A stretch of 64,000 nt of DNA from Nocardia nova NBRC 15556. GTDB taxonomy: Bacteria; Actinomycetota; Actinomycetes; Mycobacteriales; Mycobacteriaceae. The DNA lies in contig NZ_BDBN01000058.1 in assembly GCF_001613005.1 (NCBI RefSeq), forward strand, positions 1-64,000, read 5' to 3'. Position numbers and translations under genes: made by a program. Below, one piece after another: positions 33,582 to 41,869 of the stretch. Positions within the stretch are counted from its first letter, which is position 1. Each line of letters begins with the position of its first letter. Under the pieces are notes generated by a model. That model saw nothing but the letters and a program-made list of their open reading frames with translations. It ran no database searches and was not told the origin of the DNA.

Positions 33582-34616
33582 TCAGAGCAGCCCCGCCTCG
33601 CGCATCAGCGCCTCGACCCTCACCGGGTCGAGGTCGCTCGGATTCACGCGCGGCGGGTCCAGTGAATCCAGCGGCGGCAGCGCCGGGTCGGCGGGTACGC
33701 CGGGGGCCACCGGATACTCCATGGCCGCCCCGCCGCTGAGCAGACCCTGACCGGCCGCGGCCGTCACGAATCGCACGAAACGCTGCGCGTCGGCGGCGTG
33801 CCGGCTCGATTTCAGCACGCCCGCACCGGACAGCGAGAGGTATCCGCCCGGATCGCCGCCGCGGAAATAATGCGGCACCGAGGGACCGGTGATCCGCTCG
33901 GGCGCGAGCTGCGCGCGGTACCAGTCGGTGGCGAAGACCAGCGCGCCGCCGACCCCGCCCGCGCCGACGGATTTCAGTGCGGCGAAACCGTTCGGCGCGA
34001 CGGACGCGTTGTCCTTCACCCCGTGCAGCCACGCGCGCGTGGCGTTCTCGCCGTCGAGTTCCAGCAGCGCCGCGACGATCGCCTGGAAATCCGCGCCGTG
34101 CGGATCCGTGGTCCAGCGGCCGTGCCACTGTGGCTGTTGCAGGTCCAGCAACCCGGCGGGCAGCTCGGCGGGCGGAATCTCGGCCGGATGGACAACGAAA
34201 GCGGTTGCGCGCGCGGCGATTCCGGTCCAGTGACCCGAATTCGGGCGGAACCGTTCCGGCACCTGCGCGAGGGTGGCGGGATCGAGGTCGGCGAACAGCC
34301 CGGCGCGTTCGATCCGGGCCATGGCCGGTGAATTCTCGGTGACAACCACATCGGCGGGCGATCGATCCCCCTCGGCCAGCACCTGGTCGGCGACTTCGGC
34401 ATCGGCGCCGTCGCGCAGCGTCACCCGGATTCCGGTCTGCTCGGTGAAAAGGTCGGCCCACTGCCGGGTCAGGCGTTGATCGTGTGCGTTGTAGACCACG
34501 ATCTCCGGCGCGTCCGACGACGCCGAACAGGCGGTGACCAGCGCCGAGGCGGCCAGCGCCACCACGCCGAGCACGAGTTTCCATCGGGTGCGTTCGTGCT
34601 GCTGCGCCGTTGCCAT
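33582..34616 (-). CDS. Iron(III) ABC-transporter substrate-binding lipoprotein
   Basis: 344 aa from ATG 34616 (AAGGA six nt upstream). The signal peptide ends with lipobox LVTAC, so it is anchored outside the membrane. The mature part opens with EIVVYNAHDQRLTRQWADLFTEQTGI, typical of FbpA/FutA-type periplasmic-binding proteins, and has the conserved TDWYRAQLAPERI and SGAGVLKSSRHAADAQRFVRF segments. No permease or ATPase gene is nearby. A DtxR/IdeR-like half palindrome (GGCTAGCCAACCT, 34655-34667) precedes it. Confidence 0.86.
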   Translation of the reverse strand: MATAQQHERTRWKLVLGVVALAASALVTACSASSDAPEIVVYNAHDQRLTRQWADLFTEQTGIRVTLRDGADAEVADQVLAEGDRSPADVVVTENSPAMARIERAGLFADLDPATLAQVPERFRPNSGHWTGIAARATAFVVHPAEIPPAELPAGLLDLQQPQWHGRWTTDPHGADFQAIVAALLELDGENATRAWLHGVKDNASVAPNGFAALKSVGAGGVGGALVFATDWYRAQLAPERITGPSVPHYFRGGDPGGYLSLSGAGVLKSSRHAADAQRFVRFVTAAAGQGLLSGGAAMEYPVAPGVPADPALPPLDSLDPPRVNPSDLDPVRVEALMREAGLL

Positions 34617-34759
34617 GGACCGTCCTTCCGATCGGAAATTGCGCCGAGGCGACCGGCTAGCCAACCTACCGCGTGGGTTAGCGACACGAAACGCGGTATG
34701 GCGCCGATCTGGGTAGGGTCGGCTTCGGATCGGAACCGACCACCTCCGAGGGAGCGACG

Positions 34760-36169
34760 ATGACCTGCTGCGGGCCGAATCGCCGCCGGCTGCTCGCGGC
34801 TCTGGCCGCGGCGGCCGCCGCACCGCTCGTACTCCCGGGTTCGGCTCGGGCCCAGGCTGATTCACTGCGCGCGACCGATCTCGAGGTGGTCACGATCACC
34901 GACACGTCTGCGATCATCACCTGGACGACCCTCGGCGTCGATGCGTCGGGAACCCCGGTACCGGTCGATGCGGGCACCGAAATCCGGTTGGCTCCCGCGG
35001 ATTCCACCGGTCCCGCCCGGACGGTTGCCGTGGCGGGCGCCGATCGGACGCCGTATCACTACGCGCAGATCGACGGTCTGGAACCGGGGCGGCGGTATCG
35101 ATTCGAGGCATGGTCGGACGGCGTGCGGGCGGTACCGGCGCCGGAGCTGGTCACCCATCTGCCGGACGCACCCGAATGCACCGGCGAATTCACCACTCTG
35201 GTCGCTCCCCCGGGCCGGCTGCTGCGCACCCTCGCTCTCTGCAACGACGTGCACATCGGTGAGGAGACCAGCGGCATCATCGCCGCCGGCCTGCCACCGG
35301 GTGTGCGGCAGGAACCGGGACTGCCGCCCTACCCCGAGGTGATGCTGGGGGCGTTGCTCGACGATCTACGCCTACCGGATCGCGGCGCCGACCATCTGAT
35401 CCTGGCCGGTGATCTGACCGCGGAAGCTACTCCCGAGCAGACCCGGACCGTACGAAACCGGCTGGACGCCTGGGGAATCGAGGGACGGGACTGGTTCGCC
35501 GCGCGCGGCAATCACGACCGGCCGCATACCGGCGCCGACTACGCCGCCTGCCCGACGGTGACCGCCGATCACCACGACTGCTGGGGCGAATCCTTCCTTC
35601 CCCCGGAACAATTCAGCGAGCACCGGCTCGGCGGGTTGCGGCTGATCGGGCTCGACACCACCGAACTCGACGGATCCGGGGGCAGTATCGGTCCCGGGCA
35701 ATTCGATCGCCTGCGGGAATCACTGAACCGCGACCCTGATCGGCCGACGGTCGTCTTCGGACATCATCCGGTCACCGCGGAATCGGGCCTGACCAATCTC
35801 GCCGGGCCGAATTTCGTGCTGAATCGATCGGACGCGCTCACCCTGCAACAGCTGTATCAAGCGACGCCCGGGGTGTTCTTCCACCATGCGGGCCATACCC
35901 ACCGCAATCGCCGCACCCGGCCCGACATCCCGCTCCGGGTGGAATTTCTGGAAGTGGGCGCGGTGAAGGAGTATCCGGGTGGCTACACCCTGCTGCGCCT
36001 CTACGAAGGCGGCTACATGGTCAATTTCTACAAAACCCGCACCGCGGACGCGCGGCGGTGGAGCACCCGCAGCCGGGCCGAATATCTCGGGTTGATGCCC
36101 GAATACACACTGGGCAGCACGGCCGATCGCAACCATGTTGTCCTCGGTGATCTTTCGGGACTGTCCTGA
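34760..36169 (+). CDS. Exported calcineurin-like metallophosphoesterase
   Basis: 469 aa. The N-terminus CCGPNRRRLLAALAAAAAAPLVLPGSARAQA is a Tat-like signal peptide with twin arginine and AxA cleavage site. A fibronectin-type domain (about 40-140) precedes the phosphoesterase domain with all metal motifs: NDVHIG, AGDLTAE, RGNHDRPH, FGHHPV and HAGHTHRNR. The architecture recalls purple acid phosphatases and suggests an extracellular phosphatase or phosphodiesterase that scavenges phosphate. It is divergent from the iron-binding protein, 143 nt apart. Confidence 0.88.
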   Translation: MTCCGPNRRRLLAALAAAAAAPLVLPGSARAQADSLRATDLEVVTITDTSAIITWTTLGVDASGTPVPVDAGTEIRLAPADSTGPARTVAVAGADRTPYHYAQIDGLEPGRRYRFEAWSDGVRAVPAPELVTHLPDAPECTGEFTTLVAPPGRLLRTLALCNDVHIGEETSGIIAAGLPPGVRQEPGLPPYPEVMLGALLDDLRLPDRGADHLILAGDLTAEATPEQTRTVRNRLDAWGIEGRDWFAARGNHDRPHTGADYAACPTVTADHHDCWGESFLPPEQFSEHRLGGLRLIGLDTTELDGSGGSIGPGQFDRLRESLNRDPDRPTVVFGHHPVTAESGLTNLAGPNFVLNRSDALTLQQLYQATPGVFFHHAGHTHRNRRTRPDIPLRVEFLEVGAVKEYPGGYTLLRLYEGGYMVNFYKTRTADARRWSTRSRAEYLGLMPEYTLGSTADRNHVVLGDLSGLS

Positions 36170-36218
36170 ATTACCGATTCGGCGACTCCGGACCGCAGCG
36201 TGGGAGCGGACGGGCAAA

Positions 36219-36224
36219 TACACT
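36219..36224 (+). promoter_or_regulatory. -10 box for a leaderless marR transcript
   Basis: TACACT, exactly 7 nt before the ATG of the MarR gene, with no Shine-Dalgarno between them and no -35 box of normal spacing. Confidence 0.5.
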
Positions 36225-36231
36225 CGGCGGT

Positions 36232-36768
36232 ATGGCCGCACCTCGCCCGCTTCCGCTGGACCCCATCGAAGAGGCCCACCGCCAGTGGACCTCGCACGGC
36301 TGGGGCGATGTCGCCGACGGGATGGCGGCGGTGACCTCCCTGGTGCGTGCCCAGCAGATCGTGATGGCCCGGGTCGACGAGGCACTGCGCCCGTCGGGAC
36401 TGACGTTCTCCCGCTACGAACTGCTGACGCTGCTCAGCTTCAGCAAGACCGGGGCCCTGCCGATGGCGACGGCCAGCGCCCGGCTGCAGGTTCACCCGAC
36501 GAGTGTGACCAATACCGTCGATCGGCTCGAAGCCGCCCAACTGGTCAAACGAGTACCACACCCCAGCGACCGCCGGGCAACCCTGATCGAGATCACGGCC
36601 GCCGGGCGCGATCTGGCGGCGGCGGCCACCCGGGAGTTGAACGAGAAGGTCTTCGCCCGGCCGGGGCTGCCCCCGGAGCGTCTCCACCTGCTGCTGCAGT
36701 TGCTGGCGGAATTCCGGCGCGAGGCGGGGGACTTCGACAGCGGCGACACACCGACTCGCTGGGCCTGA
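36232..36768 (+). CDS. MarR-family winged-helix regulator
   Basis: 178 aa. Helical dimerisation part (GWGDVADGMAAVTSLVRAQQIVMARVDEALRPSGLTFSRYELLTLLS), then the winged helix MATASARLQVHPTSVTNTVDRLEAAQLVKRVPHPSDRRATLIEITAAG with the DxR wing motif PSDRRA. Such proteins usually respond to phenolic or oxidant ligands. It is 62 nt after the phosphoesterase and 73 nt before the Hsp70-like gene, and its target is not evident. Confidence 0.92.
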   Translation: MAAPRPLPLDPIEEAHRQWTSHGWGDVADGMAAVTSLVRAQQIVMARVDEALRPSGLTFSRYELLTLLSFSKTGALPMATASARLQVHPTSVTNTVDRLEAAQLVKRVPHPSDRRATLIEITAAGRDLAAAATRELNEKVFARPGLPPERLHLLLQLLAEFRREAGDFDSGDTPTRWA

Positions 36769-36841
36769 CCACCGGGTTGCCGGCATTCCGGCAGCGACAT
36801 CCCGGGGCGCTGCCTTCCCATCGGCGGCCGAAAGGTTCACC

Positions 36842-37924
36842 ATGGACGCCATGGTGCTGGTCCTGGGCGTGTCGGCGGGCGCTGGTGGCGCGCGCGCCAT
36901 GCTCACCCACTCCGATCAGCCCCATCTGCCGCCGATCGATCGCTGCGTGGTCGCTCGTCGCGCGGGAGCCGGGGTCGAGGAGCCGGTCTTCCAGGCCATC
37001 GACGCGATGCGGGCCTCCGCGGCCGACCGCGACGAATTCGTCACCGGCATCGCCGTCACCTCACGCTGCGCCCTGCATGCCGAGGCCATCCGGGCCGCGG
37101 CCGGACGCAGCCGGCTCACCATCATCGACGAACCGCCGGCCCAGCTGCGCTATCTGCGGTTCAGCGGACAGCTGCCCGACGAGGGTGCGGTGCTGCTCTA
37201 CGACCTCGGCAGCTCCGGGCTCACCCTCACCGAGGCCGATTGCCGCACCCAGGCCATTCTGGCCGGTAAGCGCAGCACCCTCCTGGGCGGCGACGGCCAC
37301 GACGCCCTGCTGCGCTGGCATCTCGCGCACGGTGGTGTCGAGATCGACAATGCCACCGGGCGCGAATACAAGGAACAGCTCAGCGGCACCCGGGTGGTGA
37401 CCGCCGGCGATCCCCGCTCGGGCATGCGAATCGTGGTGACCCGCAGCGACTTCCACGATCTGGTCGTGGCCGGAATCCACCATTCGGTGTCGTATGTGCG
37501 GCAGTTGATCGAGGAGACCGGGGTCCCGCCGCGGGCGGTGGCGCTGCTCGGCGGCTGCACACGCAGCCCGAGTATCCGCGAGTCGCTCGAGCAGCTGCTG
37601 GATCTGCCGGTGATCTACGATCCGGAGCCCGATTTCGTCTCCGCTCGCGGCGCGGTACTGATGGCCACGGAACAACCGTCGGCGCGCCGGGTACGCGGTA
37701 TCCGATTCACCCCGCCGCAGTGCGGATCGGCGGCCTCGACGCCGCGGCCGGCGGTATCGCGACGCAAGGTGGTCGCGGCGCTGGCGGTGACCGCGGCGCT
37801 CGGCGCGACGGTCACCGGCTTGCTGGTCACCGGGCACGATGCGGCACGGCCCGCGCACGACGGCACACCGGCACGTCCCGTGGAGGTCGCGGGCAGCAGT
37901 GCCGAACCCCCACCCGGGAAGTGA
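36842..37924 (+). CDS. Membrane-anchored Hsp70/actin-fold ATPase-like protein
   Basis: 360 aa. The residues VLGVSAGAGGARAML at the N-terminus stand where Hsp70 has its first phosphate loop, but the catalytic Asp is missing. Further motifs remain: VLLYDLGSSGLTLT (second phosphate loop), GGDGHDALLRWHL, and VALLGGCTRSPSIRESLEQLL (adenosine loop). After this half-sized fold comes a basic stretch and one membrane helix (about 313-333, VVAALAVTAALGATVTGLLVTG) and a Pro-rich exterior tail. No substrate-binding domain of DnaK type. Related to actinobacterial DUF7159/Hsp70-like proteins; role unknown. Confidence 0.7.
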   Translation: MDAMVLVLGVSAGAGGARAMLTHSDQPHLPPIDRCVVARRAGAGVEEPVFQAIDAMRASAADRDEFVTGIAVTSRCALHAEAIRAAAGRSRLTIIDEPPAQLRYLRFSGQLPDEGAVLLYDLGSSGLTLTEADCRTQAILAGKRSTLLGGDGHDALLRWHLAHGGVEIDNATGREYKEQLSGTRVVTAGDPRSGMRIVVTRSDFHDLVVAGIHHSVSYVRQLIEETGVPPRAVALLGGCTRSPSIRESLEQLLDLPVIYDPEPDFVSARGAVLMATEQPSARRVRGIRFTPPQCGSAASTPRPAVSRRKVVAALAVTAALGATVTGLLVTGHDAARPAHDGTPARPVEVAGSSAEPPPGK

Positions 37925-37931
37925 CGGCGGA

Positions 37932-38447
37932 TCATCCGTCCAGTTTGACGGTCGCCTTCTCCGCGTCCGTCGCCGCGGCGCACGGGTCCGGGGTGGCGAG
38001 GCGGGAGCGGTTCTGCACCCAGTAGGTGACAGTCCCGGAATCGGCGGCCGAGACCCCGCAACTGCCGGGATCCCGGGGATCGTGCCAGATGAGCCCACCG
38101 AAACTGCCGATCACCAGATGCTCGGTGCGGTAGCCGAGCGCCGCGGCGACCTGGCCGTCGCGCAACAGCGAGTCCCGCGCGAACCAGGCGTAGGTGATAT
38201 CGACGACGCCGCCGTCCGGGTAGTTGCCCTCCCAGGCACAGACGGTCGGTCCGCCCTCGCGGTGAACGGCGGTGGCGTGCACCAGATTCGCGATCTCGGC
38301 ATCGGTTTCCGGGCCGCACCCCTGCAGGAGTTCGTCCTCGGCCTGCGCCGGCCGCTGCGCGGGCGTCGGCCCCGAGGAACATCCGGCCGCGGCGGCGATC
38401 AACGCCACCGCGACGAGGAGCCGGCGCGCTCGGCGCATCGTCGTCAC
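37932..38447 (-). CDS. DUF3558 lipoprotein
   Basis: 171 aa. The signal peptide MRRARRLLVAVALIAAAAGC ends in lipobox AAGC. The mature domain has LLQGCGPETDAEIANLV, TVCAWEGNYPDGGVVDITYAW and DPGSCGVSAADSGTVTYWV, the cysteine and Trp/Tyr spacing of DUF3558, a family of secreted actinobacterial lipoproteins of unknown function. Its GTG start overlaps the stop of the preceding gene, which encodes a related protein, so the two are translated together. Confidence 0.82.
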   Translation of the reverse strand: MTTMRRARRLLVAVALIAAAAGCSSGPTPAQRPAQAEDELLQGCGPETDAEIANLVHATAVHREGGPTVCAWEGNYPDGGVVDITYAWFARDSLLRDGQVAAALGYRTEHLVIGSFGGLIWHDPRDPGSCGVSAADSGTVTYWVQNRSRLATPDPCAAATDAEKATVKLDG

Positions 38448-38944
38448 CCCGCCTTCGCCAGGGTCGCCGCGGCCAGCTGCCGCACGGCCGAACAGGCTTG
38501 TGCCGCAGCGGGTTGCGGCTCGTCGGCACGCCAGTCGACGAAATCCGCGGCACCGGAATCGACGGCGGCCTCACACCACTGCGGTGTGGAGAAGATCCGG
38601 CCGGTGTGGTCGCCGATCCGCAGCGGCGCCGCCTGGGCCGCGGGGTCGGTGGCGGTATGCGCGGCGATCGGACTGGCACGGAACCATTCGAAGGTCACCG
38701 CGGTGCCGGCGGCCGCCTCCCACCGGCAGCGCAGCGGATTGGCCGACACCTGCTGGAACCCGGAAATGCCTGTTGCGGCAACGACATCCGCATCGGTGGC
38801 GGACCCGCACTCGGCGACCGCCAGTGCCTGCGCGGAGACCGGCGCCGGGGCCGGACTCGTCGTGACCGGCGCGGGCCCGGACGCGCCACATCCCGCCACC
38901 ACCACAGCGGTGGCCACCGTGACCGCGGCGACTACCCATCTCAC
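38444..38944 (-). CDS. DUF3558-like lipoprotein, first of a coupled pair
   Basis: 166 aa from GTG 38944. The signal peptide RWVVAAVTVATAVVVAGC has lipobox VAGC; a Pro/Ala/Ser linker follows and then a domain with AECGSATDADVVAATG, LRCRWEAAAGTAVTFEWFRAS and PQWCEAAVD, laid out like its downstream partner. The start has a TACGCT box 7 nt upstream and no ribosome binding site, so the mRNA is probably leaderless. The two lipoproteins may act together at the cell surface. Confidence 0.8.
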   Translation of the reverse strand: MRWVVAAVTVATAVVVAGCGASGPAPVTTSPAPAPVSAQALAVAECGSATDADVVAATGISGFQQVSANPLRCRWEAAAGTAVTFEWFRASPIAAHTATDPAAQAAPLRIGDHTGRIFSTPQWCEAAVDSGAADFVDWRADEPQPAAAQACSAVRQLAAATLAKAG

Positions 38945-38951
38945 GCCGATG

Positions 38952-38957
38952 AGCGTA
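38952..38957 (-). promoter_or_regulatory. -10 box for the DUF3558 pair
   Basis: On the minus strand TACGCT, exactly 7 nt before the GTG at 38944; no -35 or Shine-Dalgarno is seen. It supports the chosen start. Confidence 0.5.
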
Positions 38958-38997
38958 CGGGAATTCCCGGGCACGCGACCGCTCGTGCCGAGACTGC

Positions 38998-39774
38998 TCA
39001 GCGGTGTTCGAAGTTCGCCGCGCGCTTCTCCACGAAGGCGGTCATGCCCTCGGTCTGATCCTCGGTGGCGAATAGCGAGTGGAACACCCGGCGCTCGAAA
39101 CGCAAGCCCTCGCCGAGCGTGGTCTCGTACGAGCGGTTCACGGCCTCCTTGGCGATCATCACCGACGGCAGCGACATGCCGGCGATGGTCTCGGCGACCT
39201 CGCACGCGGTGGACAGCAGTTCCGCCGCCGGGACGACGCGGGCCACGAGTCCGGCCCGTTCGGCCTCCTCGGCATCCATATTGCGGCCGGTGAGAATCAG
39301 ATCCATGGCCTTGGCCTTGCCGACCGCGCGGGTCAGGCGCTGGGAGCCGCCCATGCCGGGAATCACACCCAGCTTGATTTCCGGCTGCCCGAACTTCGCG
39401 GTGTCGGCGGCGATCAGGATGTCGCACATCATCGCCAGCTCGCAGCCGCCGCCGAGGGCGTATCCGGCCACCGCCGCGATGATCGGCTTGCGGAACGCGC
39501 CGACCCGGTCCCAGCCCTGGAAGAAATCGGCGAGGAACATGTCCATATAGGACTTGGACTGCATCTCCTTGATATCGGCGCCGGCGGCGAACGCCTTCTC
39601 CGAACCGGTCAGCACCACCGCGCCGATGCCGGCATCGGCCTCCACCTCGTCGAGTGCGGCGGTGATATCGGTGAGCACCTGCGTATTCAACGCGTTGAGT
39701 GCCTTCGGCCGATTCAGGGTGATCACCGCGACGCGTCCGGTGCGCTCCAGCAGAATGGTTTCGAAGTCGGTCAC
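38998..39774 (-). CDS. Enoyl-CoA hydratase (probable methacrylyl-CoA hydratase)
   Basis: Crotonase-fold enzyme adding water to 2-enoyl-CoA. It has 258 aa from GTG 39774 with AAGGG upstream. The oxyanion loop is AAGADIKEM; both catalytic glutamates are present, in GGGCELAMMCD and GQPEIKLGVIPGMGG. Last in the valine operon after mmsB (16 nt), it is the obvious candidate for hydrating methacrylyl-CoA to 3-hydroxyisobutyryl-CoA, although this subfamily is broad and also serves fatty acid oxidation. Confidence 0.92.
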   Translation of the reverse strand: MTDFETILLERTGRVAVITLNRPKALNALNTQVLTDITAALDEVEADAGIGAVVLTGSEKAFAAGADIKEMQSKSYMDMFLADFFQGWDRVGAFRKPIIAAVAGYALGGGCELAMMCDILIAADTAKFGQPEIKLGVIPGMGGSQRLTRAVGKAKAMDLILTGRNMDAEEAERAGLVARVVPAAELLSTACEVAETIAGMSLPSVMIAKEAVNRSYETTLGEGLRFERRVFHSLFATEDQTEGMTAFVEKRAANFEHR

Positions 39775-39790
39775 TGTTTCCCTTTCTCGG

Positions 39791-40699
39791 CTACTCGCCG
39801 GAATCCTGGCCCGGCTTCGCGCCGGAACGGCGGCGAATATCGGTGACGATAGCGGAGAAGTCCAGGTCCCCCGCCGACCGGTTGAACTGCTCGTAGATCT
39901 CGGCCGCCAGCAGACCGAACCGTCCCTCGACATCGTTGTCGCGCAGGGCGTTCGCGGCCAGGCCCAGGTCCTTGTTCATCAACGCGGTGGCGAATCCGGG
40001 CCGGTACTCGTTGTTGGCCGGGCTGGTCGGGACCGGGCCCGGCACCGGGCAATAGGTGGTCAGCGACCAGCACTGGCCCGAGGCGGTGGAGACCACGTCG
40101 TAGAACTTGTCGTGGGTGAGGCCCAGCTTCTCGCCCAGCACGATCGCCTCGGACAGCCCGATCATCGAGATGCCCAGCATCATGTTGTTGCAGATCTTGG
40201 CGGCCTGGCCCACCCCCGCGCCGCCGCAGTGCACGACCTTGCCGCCCATCACGTCCAGCACCGGCTGCGCCGCGGCGAAATCGTCGGCCTCGCCGCCGAC
40301 CATGAAGGTCAAGGTGCCGGCGGTGGCACCGCCGACGCCACCCGACACCGGCGCGTCCAGGGCCCGATGTCCCGCTGCCACAGCGACTTCCGCGGCGCGC
40401 TTGGCGTCGGCGACGTCGATGGTGGAACAGTCGATGAACAGGGTCCCGGGCTTGGCGGACGGCAGTACGTTGTCGTAGACGTCGAGCACGATGCGGCCGT
40501 TGGGCAGCATGGTGATCACGATCTCGGCCTCGGTCACGGCCGCCGCGGCGGTGTCGAAGACCTCCGCTCCGTCGGCGCGGGCCTGTTCCTGCGCGGCCGG
40601 CACCGGGTCGTAGGCCAGTACCCGATATCCGGCACGCACCAGATTCGCCGCCATCGGGCCGCCCATATGCCCGAGGCCCAGGAAGGCCACCTTCGTCAC
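39791..40699 (-). CDS. mmsB: 3-hydroxyisobutyrate dehydrogenase
   Basis: NAD-dependent oxidation of 3-hydroxyisobutyrate to methylmalonate semialdehyde. It has 302 aa from GTG 40699, with AGGAG eight nt upstream. The N-terminal NAD motif VAFLGLGHMGGPMAANLVRAG, the substrate loop DAPVSGGVGGATAGTLTFMVGG and the catalytic lysine in GVGQAAKICNNMMLG are intact. It starts 5 nt after the hydrolase gene. Confidence 0.95.
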   Translation of the reverse strand: MTKVAFLGLGHMGGPMAANLVRAGYRVLAYDPVPAAQEQARADGAEVFDTAAAAVTEAEIVITMLPNGRIVLDVYDNVLPSAKPGTLFIDCSTIDVADAKRAAEVAVAAGHRALDAPVSGGVGGATAGTLTFMVGGEADDFAAAQPVLDVMGGKVVHCGGAGVGQAAKICNNMMLGISMIGLSEAIVLGEKLGLTHDKFYDVVSTASGQCWSLTTYCPVPGPVPTSPANNEYRPGFATALMNKDLGLAANALRDNDVEGRFGLLAAEIYEQFNRSAGDLDFSAIVTDIRRRSGAKPGQDSGE

Positions 40700-40704
40700 G
40701 TTCG

Positions 40705-41787
40705 TCACTCCTGTGCTCCGCTCAGTCCGAGTTCCCGGTCGCCCAGACCGGCGAAATAGCTGTCCACCAGCGCCTCCGACACCTCTGCGAGGGTGGCGGG
40801 CGACCACTGCGGGTTGCGGTCCTTGTCGACCACCTGGGCACGGATGCCCTCGACCAGATCGTGCGTGGTCAGCGCGGCCACCGAGACCCGGTACTCCTCG
40901 TCCAGCGCCTGTTCCAGGTTCGCCGCCGCGCGGGCGTTGCGCAGGGAACGCAACGTCACCTTCAGTGCCACCGGCGATTTCGACAACACGTCGCCGGCCG
41001 CTTTGGCTGCCTCGGGGGCGTCGTGGCGCTGCAGCCGCGCGACGATCTCCTCGACCGTGTCGGCGCTGTAGCAGGCGTCGATCCACGACCGCTGCGCGGC
41101 AAGGTCCGACACCGGCGCGGGCTGCGCGACGGCCGCGATCGCGGCGTCGGCATCGGTGCGGCGCAGTTCGGCCAGCAGATCCGGAATGCGTTCGGCGGGA
41201 ACGAAATAGTCGGCGAACCCGGCCGCGATCGCATCTCCGGCGCCCATGCGCGCCGTCGTCAGGGCGACGTGAGTACCCAGTTCACCCGGTGTGCGCGCCA
41301 GCAGATACGTACCGCCCACATCGGGGATGAAACCGATACCGGTCTCGGGCATGCCGACCATCGACCGCTCGGTCACGATGCGGCGATTGCCGTGGGCGGA
41401 CAGTCCCACGCCGCCACCCATCACGATGCCGTCCATCACGGCGACATACGGTTTCGGATAGTTGCCGATCAGCGCGTTGAGGATGTACTCGTCGCGCCAG
41501 AACCGGCCGCTCGGCGAATCGGCGCTGTCGTGGCGCGAAATGCCGTGCGCCACCGCGTTCTTCGCGTCTGTGTGGATGGCGACGATATCGCCGCCCGCGC
41601 ACAGCCCGCGTTCCCCCGCGCCGGTCAGCACCACCGTGCGGACCTCGTCGTCGACGGCCCACTCGCGCAGGGTCGACAGAATCGCCTGCGCCATCGGATG
41701 ATTGAGCGCGTTGATGGCCTTGGGCCGGTTGAGCGTGATCAGGCCGACGCCGTCGCGCTTGTCGAACAGTACTTCTGCTTCGGTCAT
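40705..41787 (-). CDS. 3-hydroxyisobutyryl-CoA hydrolase
   Basis: Crotonase-superfamily thioesterase freeing 3-hydroxyisobutyrate from CoA. It has 360 aa from ATG 41787 (AAGGA upstream), about 100 residues longer than a hydratase, which marks the HIBCH subfamily. Key segments are LCAGGDIVAIH (oxyanion), VMDGIVMGGGVGLSAHG and MPETGIGFIPDVGGTYLLAR with the catalytic Glu. Removing CoA here prevents build-up of reactive methacrylyl-CoA. It lies 82 nt after the acyl-CoA dehydrogenase. Confidence 0.93.
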   Translation of the reverse strand: MTEAEVLFDKRDGVGLITLNRPKAINALNHPMAQAILSTLREWAVDDEVRTVVLTGAGERGLCAGGDIVAIHTDAKNAVAHGISRHDSADSPSGRFWRDEYILNALIGNYPKPYVAVMDGIVMGGGVGLSAHGNRRIVTERSMVGMPETGIGFIPDVGGTYLLARTPGELGTHVALTTARMGAGDAIAAGFADYFVPAERIPDLLAELRRTDADAAIAAVAQPAPVSDLAAQRSWIDACYSADTVEEIVARLQRHDAPEAAKAAGDVLSKSPVALKVTLRSLRNARAAANLEQALDEEYRVSVAALTTHDLVEGIRAQVVDKDRNPQWSPATLAEVSEALVDSYFAGLGDRELGLSGAQE

Positions 41788-41869
41788 ATTCTTCCTTACG
41801 CTGTATCCGCTCGGCATGAGCGGGCGCCCTCCGTGGTTACGCAGGCTGCCGCCTCCGGGCGCTGACCGC

